From positions 1-9,355 of the forward strand of contig CAMWQQ010000050.1 in the NCBI GenBank assembly GCA_947176455.1: a stretch of 9,355 bases of DNA. Reading direction: 5' to 3'. The position numbers and the translations under genes were made by a program. Under the pieces are notes generated by a model. That model saw only the letters and a list, made by a program, of their open reading frames with translations, was not told the DNA's origin and ran no database searches. This document shows positions 1 to 7,109 of the stretch, piece after piece. Numbering within the stretch: position 1 is the first letter of the stretch; each line of letters starts with the position of its first letter. The stretch comes from an uncultured Odoribacter sp. GTDB taxonomy: Bacteria > Bacteroidota > Bacteroidia > Bacteroidales > Marinifilaceae.

Positions 1-438
1 CACCATCCAGCCGTCCATATAGGGATTGACCGTGCGCATGCTCAATGCGGCATAAGTGCTCACATTGGTGGTTGTATCCGTCAACTGGAAAGTCACCGAA
101 TAAGACTTGGTTTTCTGGGCAGGAAAGGTAAGCCTCAGCTCTTTCGTGGTGATTGAATCCACCACCCTCTCTCCGTCCTCGGTGTACGACACCACCCACA
201 AATACTTCAGGTTATCCTCACCTTTCAGCAAAGTCTGAGTCACTGCCGGATAAAAAACGGTATCATAATCCGTCGTCCGCACTTTGAAACGATAAAAACC
301 GTTCTCACTTTCAGGCTGCATCACGAAACTCACCGTATTGATATCCTTGTAGTCGTAATTGCCTTGATCATCATAGCATCCCGCCAATCCCCACAAAAGA
401 GGAAAGGACAATATCAAGATTAAACATATATTTTTCAT
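1..438 (-). CDS. PKD-like family surface lipoprotein (3' end cut by window edge)
   Basis: The first 146 codons are present and the frame is still open at the window edge. The protein starts with a lipoprotein signal peptide (MKNICLILIL, then a hydrophobic run) ending in the lipobox LAGC, with Cys21 as the lipidated residue. The acidic residues after it (CYDDQ) fit export to the cell surface in Bacteroidota. The motif NYDYKDIN at about residues 27-34 is typical, as I recall it, of the PKD-like family lipoproteins found next to SusC/SusD/DUF4843 genes. The rest (about 35-146) alternates short beta-type segments, consistent with an immunoglobulin/PKD-like fold. It follows the DUF4843-like gene by 15 bp (TGATAA, a tandem in-frame stop, then A/T-rich sequence and ATG) and is probably cotranscribed. 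Its function is unknown; substrate binding at the surface is an inference. The start is supported by the signal peptide; no Shine-Dalgarno sequence is visible. Confidence 0.8.
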   Translation of the reverse strand, partial: MKNICLILILSFPLLWGLAGCYDDQGNYDYKDINTVSFVMQPESENGFYRFKVRTTDYDTVFYPAVTQTLLKGEDNLKYLWVVSYTEDGERVVDSITTKELRLTFPAQKTKSYSVTFQLTDTTTNVSTYAALSMRTVNPYMDGWMV

Positions 439-453
439 ACGAACACATTTTTA

Positions 454-2253
454 TCAGTTAAAATCAAAAGGCAAATCGGGGTCGTTGTCTTCGTTGTATT
501 TATTCAAAGCATTAATTAGCAAAGTTTTGGCATCGGCTTTAGGCTTTGTATATTCCCAATAATCACCAAATCCAGGAATCTCTCGGAACAATACCCACAA
601 AACGAACGTCTTTTTCGCATCGGAATACTCTTTCCCCCAAACATCCGTATAGTTGTTCCAGTAATTCCATTTGCCGTTGGTAACCGGGAAATCGTTTAAC
701 AAGGTCTTGCCTGTTTTCTGATTGTACCAGTCCACGCAACAACGGAATACCGTAGCCCAATGCTCTTGAATCTGATTCGTCCACCACTGTCCTCCTTCAA
801 ACTCTGCAATCACATAATTCATATACTCTTCTTTCTCCTCCGAATACTCGCCCAACAACTTCGTATCCCACCAAGCCGGCGTTTTCGGGAAATCGGTAAT
901 CTCCTGCCCCGGATGAGCGGTATTATAAGTCGCAACTTCGGCTAATATCGCATCCATTTGATATTGAATCGCATTAGCATTTCCGTCTTTTAAACTATTT
1001 ATGTCATACGACCAGGGTATCCCGCGATTCAACACCACTTCCACCACGATATCCCGTTTTACCGACGAATAAGGTCCGAACAGATGTACAAAAGCATCCC
1101 ACCACTCCGGTTTGCCTTCATCCTTAAAGGTATAGTTCAACAGATTTTCCGGATGTTCCAGATTGTACCGGTCCACACACCGGCGCAACACCGGTGCCGC
1201 ATAGTCCCAGGTCGTTTCTCCGATTTGATAGTTCTTACTTTTCGGGAAAAGTTTCAGCACCACAAACTCCTGCTTCTCCAGCGACCAGTCCTCCAAAATC
1301 GACTCTCTCCACCAGGACGAACGCTCCGTATTCCTCGGGAATTCAACCCCTTCTCTCGGTTCTTCCGCCAATACCTCCCGGAACAAAAGATTCCACCATT
1401 CCAGCTTTGAATTTTCCAAAAACTGCTCTTCTTTGCTTCCATATGTTTCAAGCATCTCCTGCATAAAAGCATACTTCTCCATGGAAAATTCGCCCAACAA
1501 ACTGGTTCGGTTATCCCACCATGTCCATTTGGGCATATTCGGGAAAGTAAACTGCTTCTGCTCCTCTTCCGGAACGGATGCATTAAACTTCTCTAACTCA
1601 GACCGCAAAAAGGCGTTGTACAAATCCGTCCGATTCCACATGTCATAATCGCTCCGGTGAAACAACTTGTTGCTGACCGTCACCATAAAAGCGTATTTTT
1701 CCGGGTCGAACTCCCCGAGCCACTCTTCCCGATACCGCCAGTCCAAAGGTTCATCGTAACGGTCGGCAATTTTCAATTCATATACGGCACACTCTTCCGC
1801 CCCTTTCTCGAAAAAGGCATCGTCCCCGTCCGTATTTACCGCTATGCCGACGGTGAAATTGCCCCGGGTTTTTGGACGCAACACCGTAAATTCTATCGTA
1901 TCCAGCAACTGATTGGGAGCCAGACTATAATAAGGTTCAAAACGGACTTCCGCCACCTTGGACGAATCCTGTCCTTCTACAAACACGGTCTTCAACTTGT
2001 AAGGTCGCTCGTCGGGTGTCGGGAACCCCTGCAATTGCAACACCACCTGCATTTTAGTCTCCGCCAGCGAATCTCCCCAATAATAAGCCTCATCGTTCCG
2101 AGTCTCATAAGCCGTCGCAAAATTAAAACTCTTGCTTCGCTCAAAACTTCTGCTAAACTGCAGGGCATCCTTGTCCTGAACATATTGCACCAGGTCATCC
2201 TCCTGGCAAGCCAGCATCCCCGACAAAAGCATTAAATATATATACTTTCTCAT
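454..2253 (-). CDS. Enlarged DUF4843-like surface lipoprotein with six C-terminal tandem repeats
   Basis: This encodes 599 residues. The chosen ATG begins a lipoprotein signal peptide (MRKYIYLMLLSGMLAC, Cys16) followed by QEDD, a likely surface-export signal. An in-frame ATG 78 bp upstream would overlap the SusD gene and bury the signal peptide, so it was rejected. Residues about 20-168 are beta-rich and resemble the DUF4843 N-terminal domain (segments such as ERPYKLKTV and IEFTVLRPKTRGNFTVGIAV). From residue 171 to the end, a module of about 70 residues occurs six times. DUF4843 proteins I know of are about 250 residues with one such C-terminal module, so five copies appear extra. The protein is rich in Trp and Tyr, mostly at conserved repeat positions. 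The gene lies 25 bp after the SusD gene and 15 bp before the PKD-like gene. Its molecular role is unknown; a role as an accessory binding protein of the SusCD complex is inferred from context. The family name rests on recalled features, not on a search. Confidence 0.85.
   Translation of the reverse strand: MRKYIYLMLLSGMLACQEDDLVQYVQDKDALQFSRSFERSKSFNFATAYETRNDEAYYWGDSLAETKMQVVLQLQGFPTPDERPYKLKTVFVEGQDSSKVAEVRFEPYYSLAPNQLLDTIEFTVLRPKTRGNFTVGIAVNTDGDDAFFEKGAEECAVYELKIADRYDEPLDWRYREEWLGEFDPEKYAFMVTVSNKLFHRSDYDMWNRTDLYNAFLRSELEKFNASVPEEEQKQFTFPNMPKWTWWDNRTSLLGEFSMEKYAFMQEMLETYGSKEEQFLENSKLEWWNLLFREVLAEEPREGVEFPRNTERSSWWRESILEDWSLEKQEFVVLKLFPKSKNYQIGETTWDYAAPVLRRCVDRYNLEHPENLLNYTFKDEGKPEWWDAFVHLFGPYSSVKRDIVVEVVLNRGIPWSYDINSLKDGNANAIQYQMDAILAEVATYNTAHPGQEITDFPKTPAWWDTKLLGEYSEEKEEYMNYVIAEFEGGQWWTNQIQEHWATVFRCCVDWYNQKTGKTLLNDFPVTNGKWNYWNNYTDVWGKEYSDAKKTFVLWVLFREIPGFGDYWEYTKPKADAKTLLINALNKYNEDNDPDLPFDFN
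457..1743 (-). repeat. Six degenerate tandem protein repeats of 69-78 residues
   Basis: Units in the 599-residue protein, with DNA positions: R1 171-242 (1743-1528), R2 243-311 (1527-1321), R3 312-381 (1320-1111), R4 382-459 (1110-877), R5 460-528 (876-670), R6 529-599 (669-457). Landmarks recur in order. First comes an aromatic pair: W245/W246, W314/W315, W384/W385, W461/W462, with W529/W532 in R6 and W172 in R1. Then comes an LGEYSxxK-like motif: LGEFDPEK, LLGEFSMEK, LEDWSLEK, LFGPYSSVK, LLGEYSEEK, WGKEYSDAK. A variable stretch follows, then a helix often ending in YN, and finally FP or DF. The distance from the second Trp to the motif Lys is 12-15 residues in all six units. R1 and R2 share EKYAFM; R3 and R5 share a CVDxYN helix. 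Divergence is high, so this is an old protein-level repeat rather than a DNA satellite. Confidence 0.88.
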
Positions 2254-2278
2254 CTTTTGGTCATTTTTTATGATACAA

Positions 2279-3670
2279 TCAGTCGTTTCCGGAACCATAG
2301 GCAATCTCATCGTCCGGGGTCGGCAACACATAATACGGTTGCATTTCGATTACCGGACAACGGTAGAAAGTCTGACGGTTGTGACGTTTCAGGAAATAGA
2401 AATACTGTCCTTCTGCAAAGAAGTCCTTGCTGTATTCCAAATTCAGCGCCTCTATCCGGGCATCCTCGTCATAAGCATCGTTAGCCTGATAATTGTTCGC
2501 TTTGGAAATACCGCGCACGTTCCGTACCCGGTTGATGTAGCTCACGCTCTCCGGCAAATCCACCGATTCCGCCAGGATATAATACATCTCGGACAGTCGA
2601 ATCAAAGGGATCTTTTCCTTGTACAATATGTCTGAACCCAAATACTTCCGACACATTCTGCCATTCGTTCCGAAAATGAAACCATAACCGTTCCGATAAC
2701 GGATATCATTCAGTCCGATACCGCGGGTGGCTTCAAACACCGTTTCCGCATTCTCGCTCGAAATGTACAATTCGCCGCTGTACGTCGTCAGGTCTGCCCA
2801 GTCGCTCCGCAGTTTCTCCTCCATATCGTCCATGCCCAAGGCAAAAAGCGTCTCCCCGAACATGGCAACATCCTGACCGTTGTTTGTCACCAATTCCAAA
2901 CCGCACCCGTCAATGACTTCCTTCGCCTTGGTGGCCGCATTTTCCTTGTCGTTTATCCACAGGTACACCCGTGCCATCAAGCCCTTCACGGCAAACAGGT
3001 TCATCCGGTGTTGCCGGTTGTTTTCCAAGTTATCCCCTGCCAACAGCCTTTCCGCCACTTTCAAATCGGCACGAAATTGAGCGACAATCTCGCTGGCGGG
3101 CACCCAGTCCGTGCGGTCGGCATTAAACTCTGCACGCCAGGGCAGGCACTTCATATCCGGATCTTCGGAATAAACCGGTCCGTACAAACGGAGCAAATCA
3201 AAATAATGGAAAGCACGCAATCCCAGCGCCTCTCCTTTCATCTGCTCCCAAAGACCTTCCGTCAGCACAACCTCCCTGCCACCATTTTCCAAATGTCTCA
3301 ACAGGCTGTTCAGGTTGGCTATCGTCAAGAACAATTCCCTCCATACGTTATTCACATATCCCTTGGCACTGGCATTGGTCTTGTAATTGTAACGCTCGGC
3401 ACGTCTGGCATCCGTCGGTGCCATGGACGGGTCATAATTATCGTAACGCTGCACCAGTTGCTCTATAAAACCGTAAGAGAGGGTCTCCCCGTAATTTTCC
3501 GTCAGCGTCATACGGGCATACGCTCCTATCAAGGCGCTCTTGAAACCGTTTTCCGAGGAGAACAACTTATCCGCTTCCACCTCCTCTTTGGGAGAAACAT
3601 TCACCCAATCCGAACAAGCGGACAACAACACGGCAAACGCCATTCCTATAACTATTATCGTTTTTTTCAT
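2279..3670 (-). CDS. SusD/RagB-like outer-membrane lipoprotein
   Basis: This is the 463-residue surface lid of the SusCD uptake complex. It binds substrate outside the cell and closes over the SusC barrel. The signal peptide ends in LLSAC, with Cys19 lipidated. Recognisable SusD features in order: the TPR-like helix ALGLRAFHYFDLLRLYG (about 148-164), PLIRLSEMYYILAE (about 355-368), INRVRNVRGI (379-388) and EYSKDFFAEGQYFYFLKR (about 412-429). The C-terminal strand YYVLPTPDDEIAYG (446-459) also fits the family. The length is at the short end for SusD proteins. Two ATGs lie in tandem (3673 and 3670). The second is chosen because a strong Shine-Dalgarno sequence sits 5 nt before it but only 2 nt before the first; the mature protein is the same either way. 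The gene begins shortly after the SusC stop, so translation is probably coupled. The substrate cannot be deduced. Confidence 0.93.
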   Translation of the reverse strand: MKKTIIVIGMAFAVLLSACSDWVNVSPKEEVEADKLFSSENGFKSALIGAYARMTLTENYGETLSYGFIEQLVQRYDNYDPSMAPTDARRAERYNYKTNASAKGYVNNVWRELFLTIANLNSLLRHLENGGREVVLTEGLWEQMKGEALGLRAFHYFDLLRLYGPVYSEDPDMKCLPWRAEFNADRTDWVPASEIVAQFRADLKVAERLLAGDNLENNRQHRMNLFAVKGLMARVYLWINDKENAATKAKEVIDGCGLELVTNNGQDVAMFGETLFALGMDDMEEKLRSDWADLTTYSGELYISSENAETVFEATRGIGLNDIRYRNGYGFIFGTNGRMCRKYLGSDILYKEKIPLIRLSEMYYILAESVDLPESVSYINRVRNVRGISKANNYQANDAYDEDARIEALNLEYSKDFFAEGQYFYFLKRHNRQTFYRCPVIEMQPYYVLPTPDDEIAYGSGND

Positions 3671-3675
3671 CATAA

Positions 3676-3683
3676 CCTCCCTT
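3676..3683 (-). promoter_or_regulatory. Strong Shine-Dalgarno site before the SusD-like gene
   Basis: Read on the minus strand, AAGGGAGG lies in the short gap between the SusC stop and the tandem ATGs. The following bases (GGAGGTTAT) match 8 of 9 positions of the classical GGAGGTGAT. It is 5 nt from the second ATG, a better spacing than the 2 nt to the first. None of the other starts in this window has a comparable site, as expected for Bacteroidota, where such sites are generally weak or absent. Confidence 0.6.
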
Positions 3684-3687
3684 CTGA

Positions 3688-6600
3688 TTAATTAAACAAC
3701 ACGGACAAGGAAAGATTGAAACTCCGGGCAAACGGATACTCCAATCCCCGTTCCTGCTTTACCGTAGAAAGTCTGCCGATATCCTGCATGGAAGCATTCA
3801 GCGACAAGCTCGCAATCTTACAAGCCTCCAAGAACTTGAAGTTCTTCGGGTCCATACGATAACCGACACCGATTGAAGAGAATACAAACTCATTGTAGCG
3901 TTGCAAGAAACGGGTACTGGTCGGTGTGTTCTGATTACTGAGACTGATTTTCTTGTACTTCGCATACCGGTTGGTCGGACTCCAGCGTTCAGCACTGTTG
4001 GCACGCTTGTCCACATTCCGGGCAATATCCGAATTTTCTATCTTGTCCAGTAGCGTCTGGTTGAAACGCTTACCACCCCATTGGAAAGAGAAACCCAGGT
4101 TCACGGACAAGTTCTTCCACATGAACGAAGAAGGAATGGTACCCCGCACTTTGGGTTCCGTGTCACCTACCGGAATCTTGTCAGTAGGATCCCAGACGAA
4201 AGTCTTCTCACCGTTCAGCTTCCGGAACATCTCCTCGCCCGTAGCCGGGTCAATACCCAACGAAGGCACCAGCTTGAGCACCGTCGTAGACTCGCCTTCC
4301 TCGTAAATCGGCAGAATCTTGGAACGATTGTTCAGGTTATCCTTATTCATCTCCTTCAACTCGTTGGACAACTTCTTAATCACGTTCCGGTTGTGGGTAA
4401 AGTTCACTCCCAATGACCACTGGATTTGTCGCTTGTAATCACTAATCAGCAAACCGTTCAACGTGACATCGACACCCTCGTTCAATACGGCACCGATATT
4501 CCTCGTCAACGTGGTGAAACCGGTTGAAGGCTGAATGTTCGTCTCCAACAGCATCTGATCCGTATAATTGTGGTAATAGGATGCAGAGAAATTCAAACGG
4601 CTGTTCCACAAGCCCAATTCCAACGCCACGGATTTCGCCTTGGTCTTCGACCATTTCAGTTGGGGATTTCCGATAGCCATCAATTGTGCTCCCAACACGT
4701 CAGCTCCCGGATAAGGGAACATCAGGTCGGAAAACGAATAGGTCTCTTTTGCCTGATAAGGAGAATAGCTTTGCGAACCGGTGATACCCATGTTCGCCGT
4801 CAAGGTCAGATTGGAAACAATGGTTCCGGTAAACCATTTCTCCCGGAACATGTTCCAACGCACACCTGCCGACCAGAAAGGAGCCATTTTCGTATCCGCC
4901 CCGAACTGGGAAGAAATGTCGCCATGCAGGTTGAAATCCACGGAATAGCGCTGGTCGTACATGTAGTTCAAACTACCCAGCACGCCTACCGACCGGTTGG
5001 TCGCCTCGTTTCCGTTCACATCGCGGTCCATTTCAAAAGCGAACAGGAAATCAGTCATGTTGTCGTCCGGGAAACCCTTGGCGGACAAATTGACGCCGTT
5101 GCTCTTGGAAGACTCCACGTTCCAACGCGCCATGACGAACAAACCGTGCTTGTCTTTCACCAGGTTGTAATTCAAAGAAGCATTCGCATTCCAGCTGACC
5201 GACTCTCCGATGTTCTTGGAATAAGAACCGCGCTTGGTGATATCCGGCTCCATTTGAGGGGCAAAATCCGTATGATGCGATGACTTGAACTGCTCTGCCC
5301 GGGCATGGCTCTTGGTAAACGATACCTGACCGTTGACACGCAAGTTTTCCAGAATCGCATATTCCCGTGAGAAATTGTCCACAACACTGAAATTCTTGGA
5401 TAAATCCTTGGACGGGAATTGCGTATTGTACAACGGATTGGTAATTGTCACCTGGTTGCTTCCGGCCGCCATGGGCTTGATTTCAATCACATCTTTATAA
5501 CGCCCGTTCTCATCCGTCAGACGATAATAAGGATTCAGTTTCGTATAGGTTGCAAACGAACCGTAAGGCGAGTTGTTCGCATCCGTGTTCGTCATGCTCA
5601 ATGAATTGCTGATGTTCCATTTCTTGCGACGATAGGACAACAACAAGGTCAATCCCGTATTGGCACGGTCTGAACCTTTCATCACACCGAATTCATTTCC
5701 ATAATTCAACGCCAAAGAATAGCGAATAGCTTCATCGCCCCCTTCTATGTTCAACGTATGACGATGCGTAATCGCAGTACGCAAAGGCTGTGACAACCAG
5801 TAGGTATTGATGCCCCGCAGGATTTCCTCCTTATAGCGGTTGTAATAGTTCAACAGATTAGTCGTGGTAAACAAGCCTGCCTTGCGTTCATATTCCAGTT
5901 TTTCGGCAGCATTCATCAGGTTGTAATCCGAAAGGTCGGGAACCGAAACACCAACGTTGCCACTGTAATTCAAAGTCAAGGCGCCCGGTTTCGGTTTCTT
6001 GGTCTCGAACACGATCACGCCGTTGGAAGCCTTCGAACCGTACATCGCCGTACCGGCGGCATCTTTCAATATCGTAATGGATTCCACCCGTTCCGGGTCC
6101 AAATCGACAATCCGCTGCAAGGAAGTCTCAAAACCATCCAAAATGAACAACGGCATATTGGGACGGTTGGAATAATCGCCCATCATCATCTGGAAACCGG
6201 TCGGGTCGCTGGCTCCCAATTGCACATCCCCGCGCAACCGGAACTCCGGCAGTCTGTTCGGGTCCGAACCATATTGATTGTTCTCCACAATGTGGAAACT
6301 CGGGTCGAAAATGGACAATGCCTGCAACAGGTTATTCGGATTGAGGCGTTTCAGTTCCTCGCCCTTGACCGTTACATAACGTCCCGTAAATCCGGAAGCC
6401 TTCCTCGGTGCCATACCGGTCACCACCACGCCTTCCAGCTCGGCAATCATCGGCGTCATCTTCACCATTATGCCCTCCAGATTATCAACAGAAGACAGTT
6501 TCAACTCTTCCGTTTCGTAACCGATATAGCTGATGACCAATGCCGTCGCAGCGCCTTGCATCAATTCAATGTGGAACTTTCCGTCCACATCCGTCACAAC

Positions 6601-7062
6601 ACCCATACCGCGCTGTTCTTTCAAAACAACACTTGCGCCAATCAAAGGCTCTCCGTTCTGGGCATCGATTACCGTACCGTTTACCTTCTGCACGCCAACA
6701 GACGGCAACTGCGCCTTCTGTCTCAGCACAATCGTGTGGTTCAACTGATATTCCACGTCCACGGAATAATCTGCCAACACCTGCCCCACGACATCGCGCA
6801 ACTCCCGGTCCTTGATATCCAAAGAAATCTTCTTTGAAAAATCAAAAGCCGAATGATTGTAAAAGAAACGGACATCCGCCACTTTACCGATTTTATTCAA
6901 TACCTCCTCCACCGTTTCATTGGCCGCCTGCAATGAAATTTTCTTTTTCTGGTATTCATCCTCTCCAGCAGCCCTCGCTCCTCCGGAAAAAACCAGCATG
7001 AACAAGGCAAACACAAGGAAACGGAAACCCGTTATTCCTCGCAATAGTCTTTTTTTCTGCAT
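3688..7062 (-). CDS. SusC/RagA-family TonB-dependent transporter with N-terminal STN domain
   Basis: This encodes the 1124-residue outer-membrane import channel that pairs with the SusD-like protein and is powered by TonB-ExbBD. Domains in order: signal peptide (about 1-31, ending ARA); STN domain (about 43-114, ISLQAANETVEEVLNKIG to HTIVLRQ); carboxypeptidase-regulatory-like beta domain (about 127-203, VNGTVIDAQNGEPLIGASVV and ISYIGYETEE); a TonB-box-like stretch (EGVVVTGM, 210-217); plug (about 218-356, with PLFILDGFE and ILKDAAGTAMYGSKASNGVI); then a beta barrel to the end (SLSVLFN). The STN domain is extra to the basic SusC layout and in this family usually means the transporter signals to a FecR-like anti-sigma factor, in line with the partial gene upstream. 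The ATG is preceded by an A/T-rich 47-bp gap with no Shine-Dalgarno sequence. The frame is intact throughout. Family assignment is certain; substrate is unknown. Confidence 0.97.
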   Translation of the reverse strand: MQKKRLLRGITGFRFLVFALFMLVFSGGARAAGEDEYQKKKISLQAANETVEEVLNKIGKVADVRFFYNHSAFDFSKKISLDIKDRELRDVVGQVLADYSVDVEYQLNHTIVLRQKAQLPSVGVQKVNGTVIDAQNGEPLIGASVVLKEQRGMGVVTDVDGKFHIELMQGAATALVISYIGYETEELKLSSVDNLEGIMVKMTPMIAELEGVVVTGMAPRKASGFTGRYVTVKGEELKRLNPNNLLQALSIFDPSFHIVENNQYGSDPNRLPEFRLRGDVQLGASDPTGFQMMMGDYSNRPNMPLFILDGFETSLQRIVDLDPERVESITILKDAAGTAMYGSKASNGVIVFETKKPKPGALTLNYSGNVGVSVPDLSDYNLMNAAEKLEYERKAGLFTTTNLLNYYNRYKEEILRGINTYWLSQPLRTAITHRHTLNIEGGDEAIRYSLALNYGNEFGVMKGSDRANTGLTLLLSYRRKKWNISNSLSMTNTDANNSPYGSFATYTKLNPYYRLTDENGRYKDVIEIKPMAAGSNQVTITNPLYNTQFPSKDLSKNFSVVDNFSREYAILENLRVNGQVSFTKSHARAEQFKSSHHTDFAPQMEPDITKRGSYSKNIGESVSWNANASLNYNLVKDKHGLFVMARWNVESSKSNGVNLSAKGFPDDNMTDFLFAFEMDRDVNGNEATNRSVGVLGSLNYMYDQRYSVDFNLHGDISSQFGADTKMAPFWSAGVRWNMFREKWFTGTIVSNLTLTANMGITGSQSYSPYQAKETYSFSDLMFPYPGADVLGAQLMAIGNPQLKWSKTKAKSVALELGLWNSRLNFSASYYHNYTDQMLLETNIQPSTGFTTLTRNIGAVLNEGVDVTLNGLLISDYKRQIQWSLGVNFTHNRNVIKKLSNELKEMNKDNLNNRSKILPIYEEGESTTVLKLVPSLGIDPATGEEMFRKLNGEKTFVWDPTDKIPVGDTEPKVRGTIPSSFMWKNLSVNLGFSFQWGGKRFNQTLLDKIENSDIARNVDKRANSAERWSPTNRYAKYKKISLSNQNTPTSTRFLQRYNEFVFSSIGVGYRMDPKNFKFLEACKIASLSLNASMQDIGRLSTVKQERGLEYPFARSFNLSLSVLFN

Positions 7063-7109
7063 AATGTAAATATTTAGTTAGTAGACTTGTTTTCAATTCG
7101 CACACAGAC

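Noticed and set aside
2254..2331. Upstream in-frame ATG extending the DUF4843-like protein by 26 residues
   Set aside because: It would overlap the SusD gene and place non-hydrophobic residues before a well-formed lipoprotein signal peptide.
3008..3691. A 227-codon open frame on the plus strand opposite the SusD-like gene
   Set aside because: It has no recognisable motif or signal peptide and is fully antisense to a clear SusD gene. Long antisense frames are expected opposite codon-biased genes.
4570..5283. A 237-codon open frame on the plus strand opposite SusC, and a similar 205-codon frame at 6220-6837
   Set aside because: Both are rich in His, Arg and Gln as expected for reverse-strand shadows, show no domain pattern, and lie wholly inside the SusC gene.
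7063..7109. Longest gap in the window, before SusC, checked for a promoter, hairpin or leader peptide
   Set aside because: The 47 bp are A/T-rich with no convincing -33/-7 pair, no stable inverted repeat and no Shine-Dalgarno sequence.
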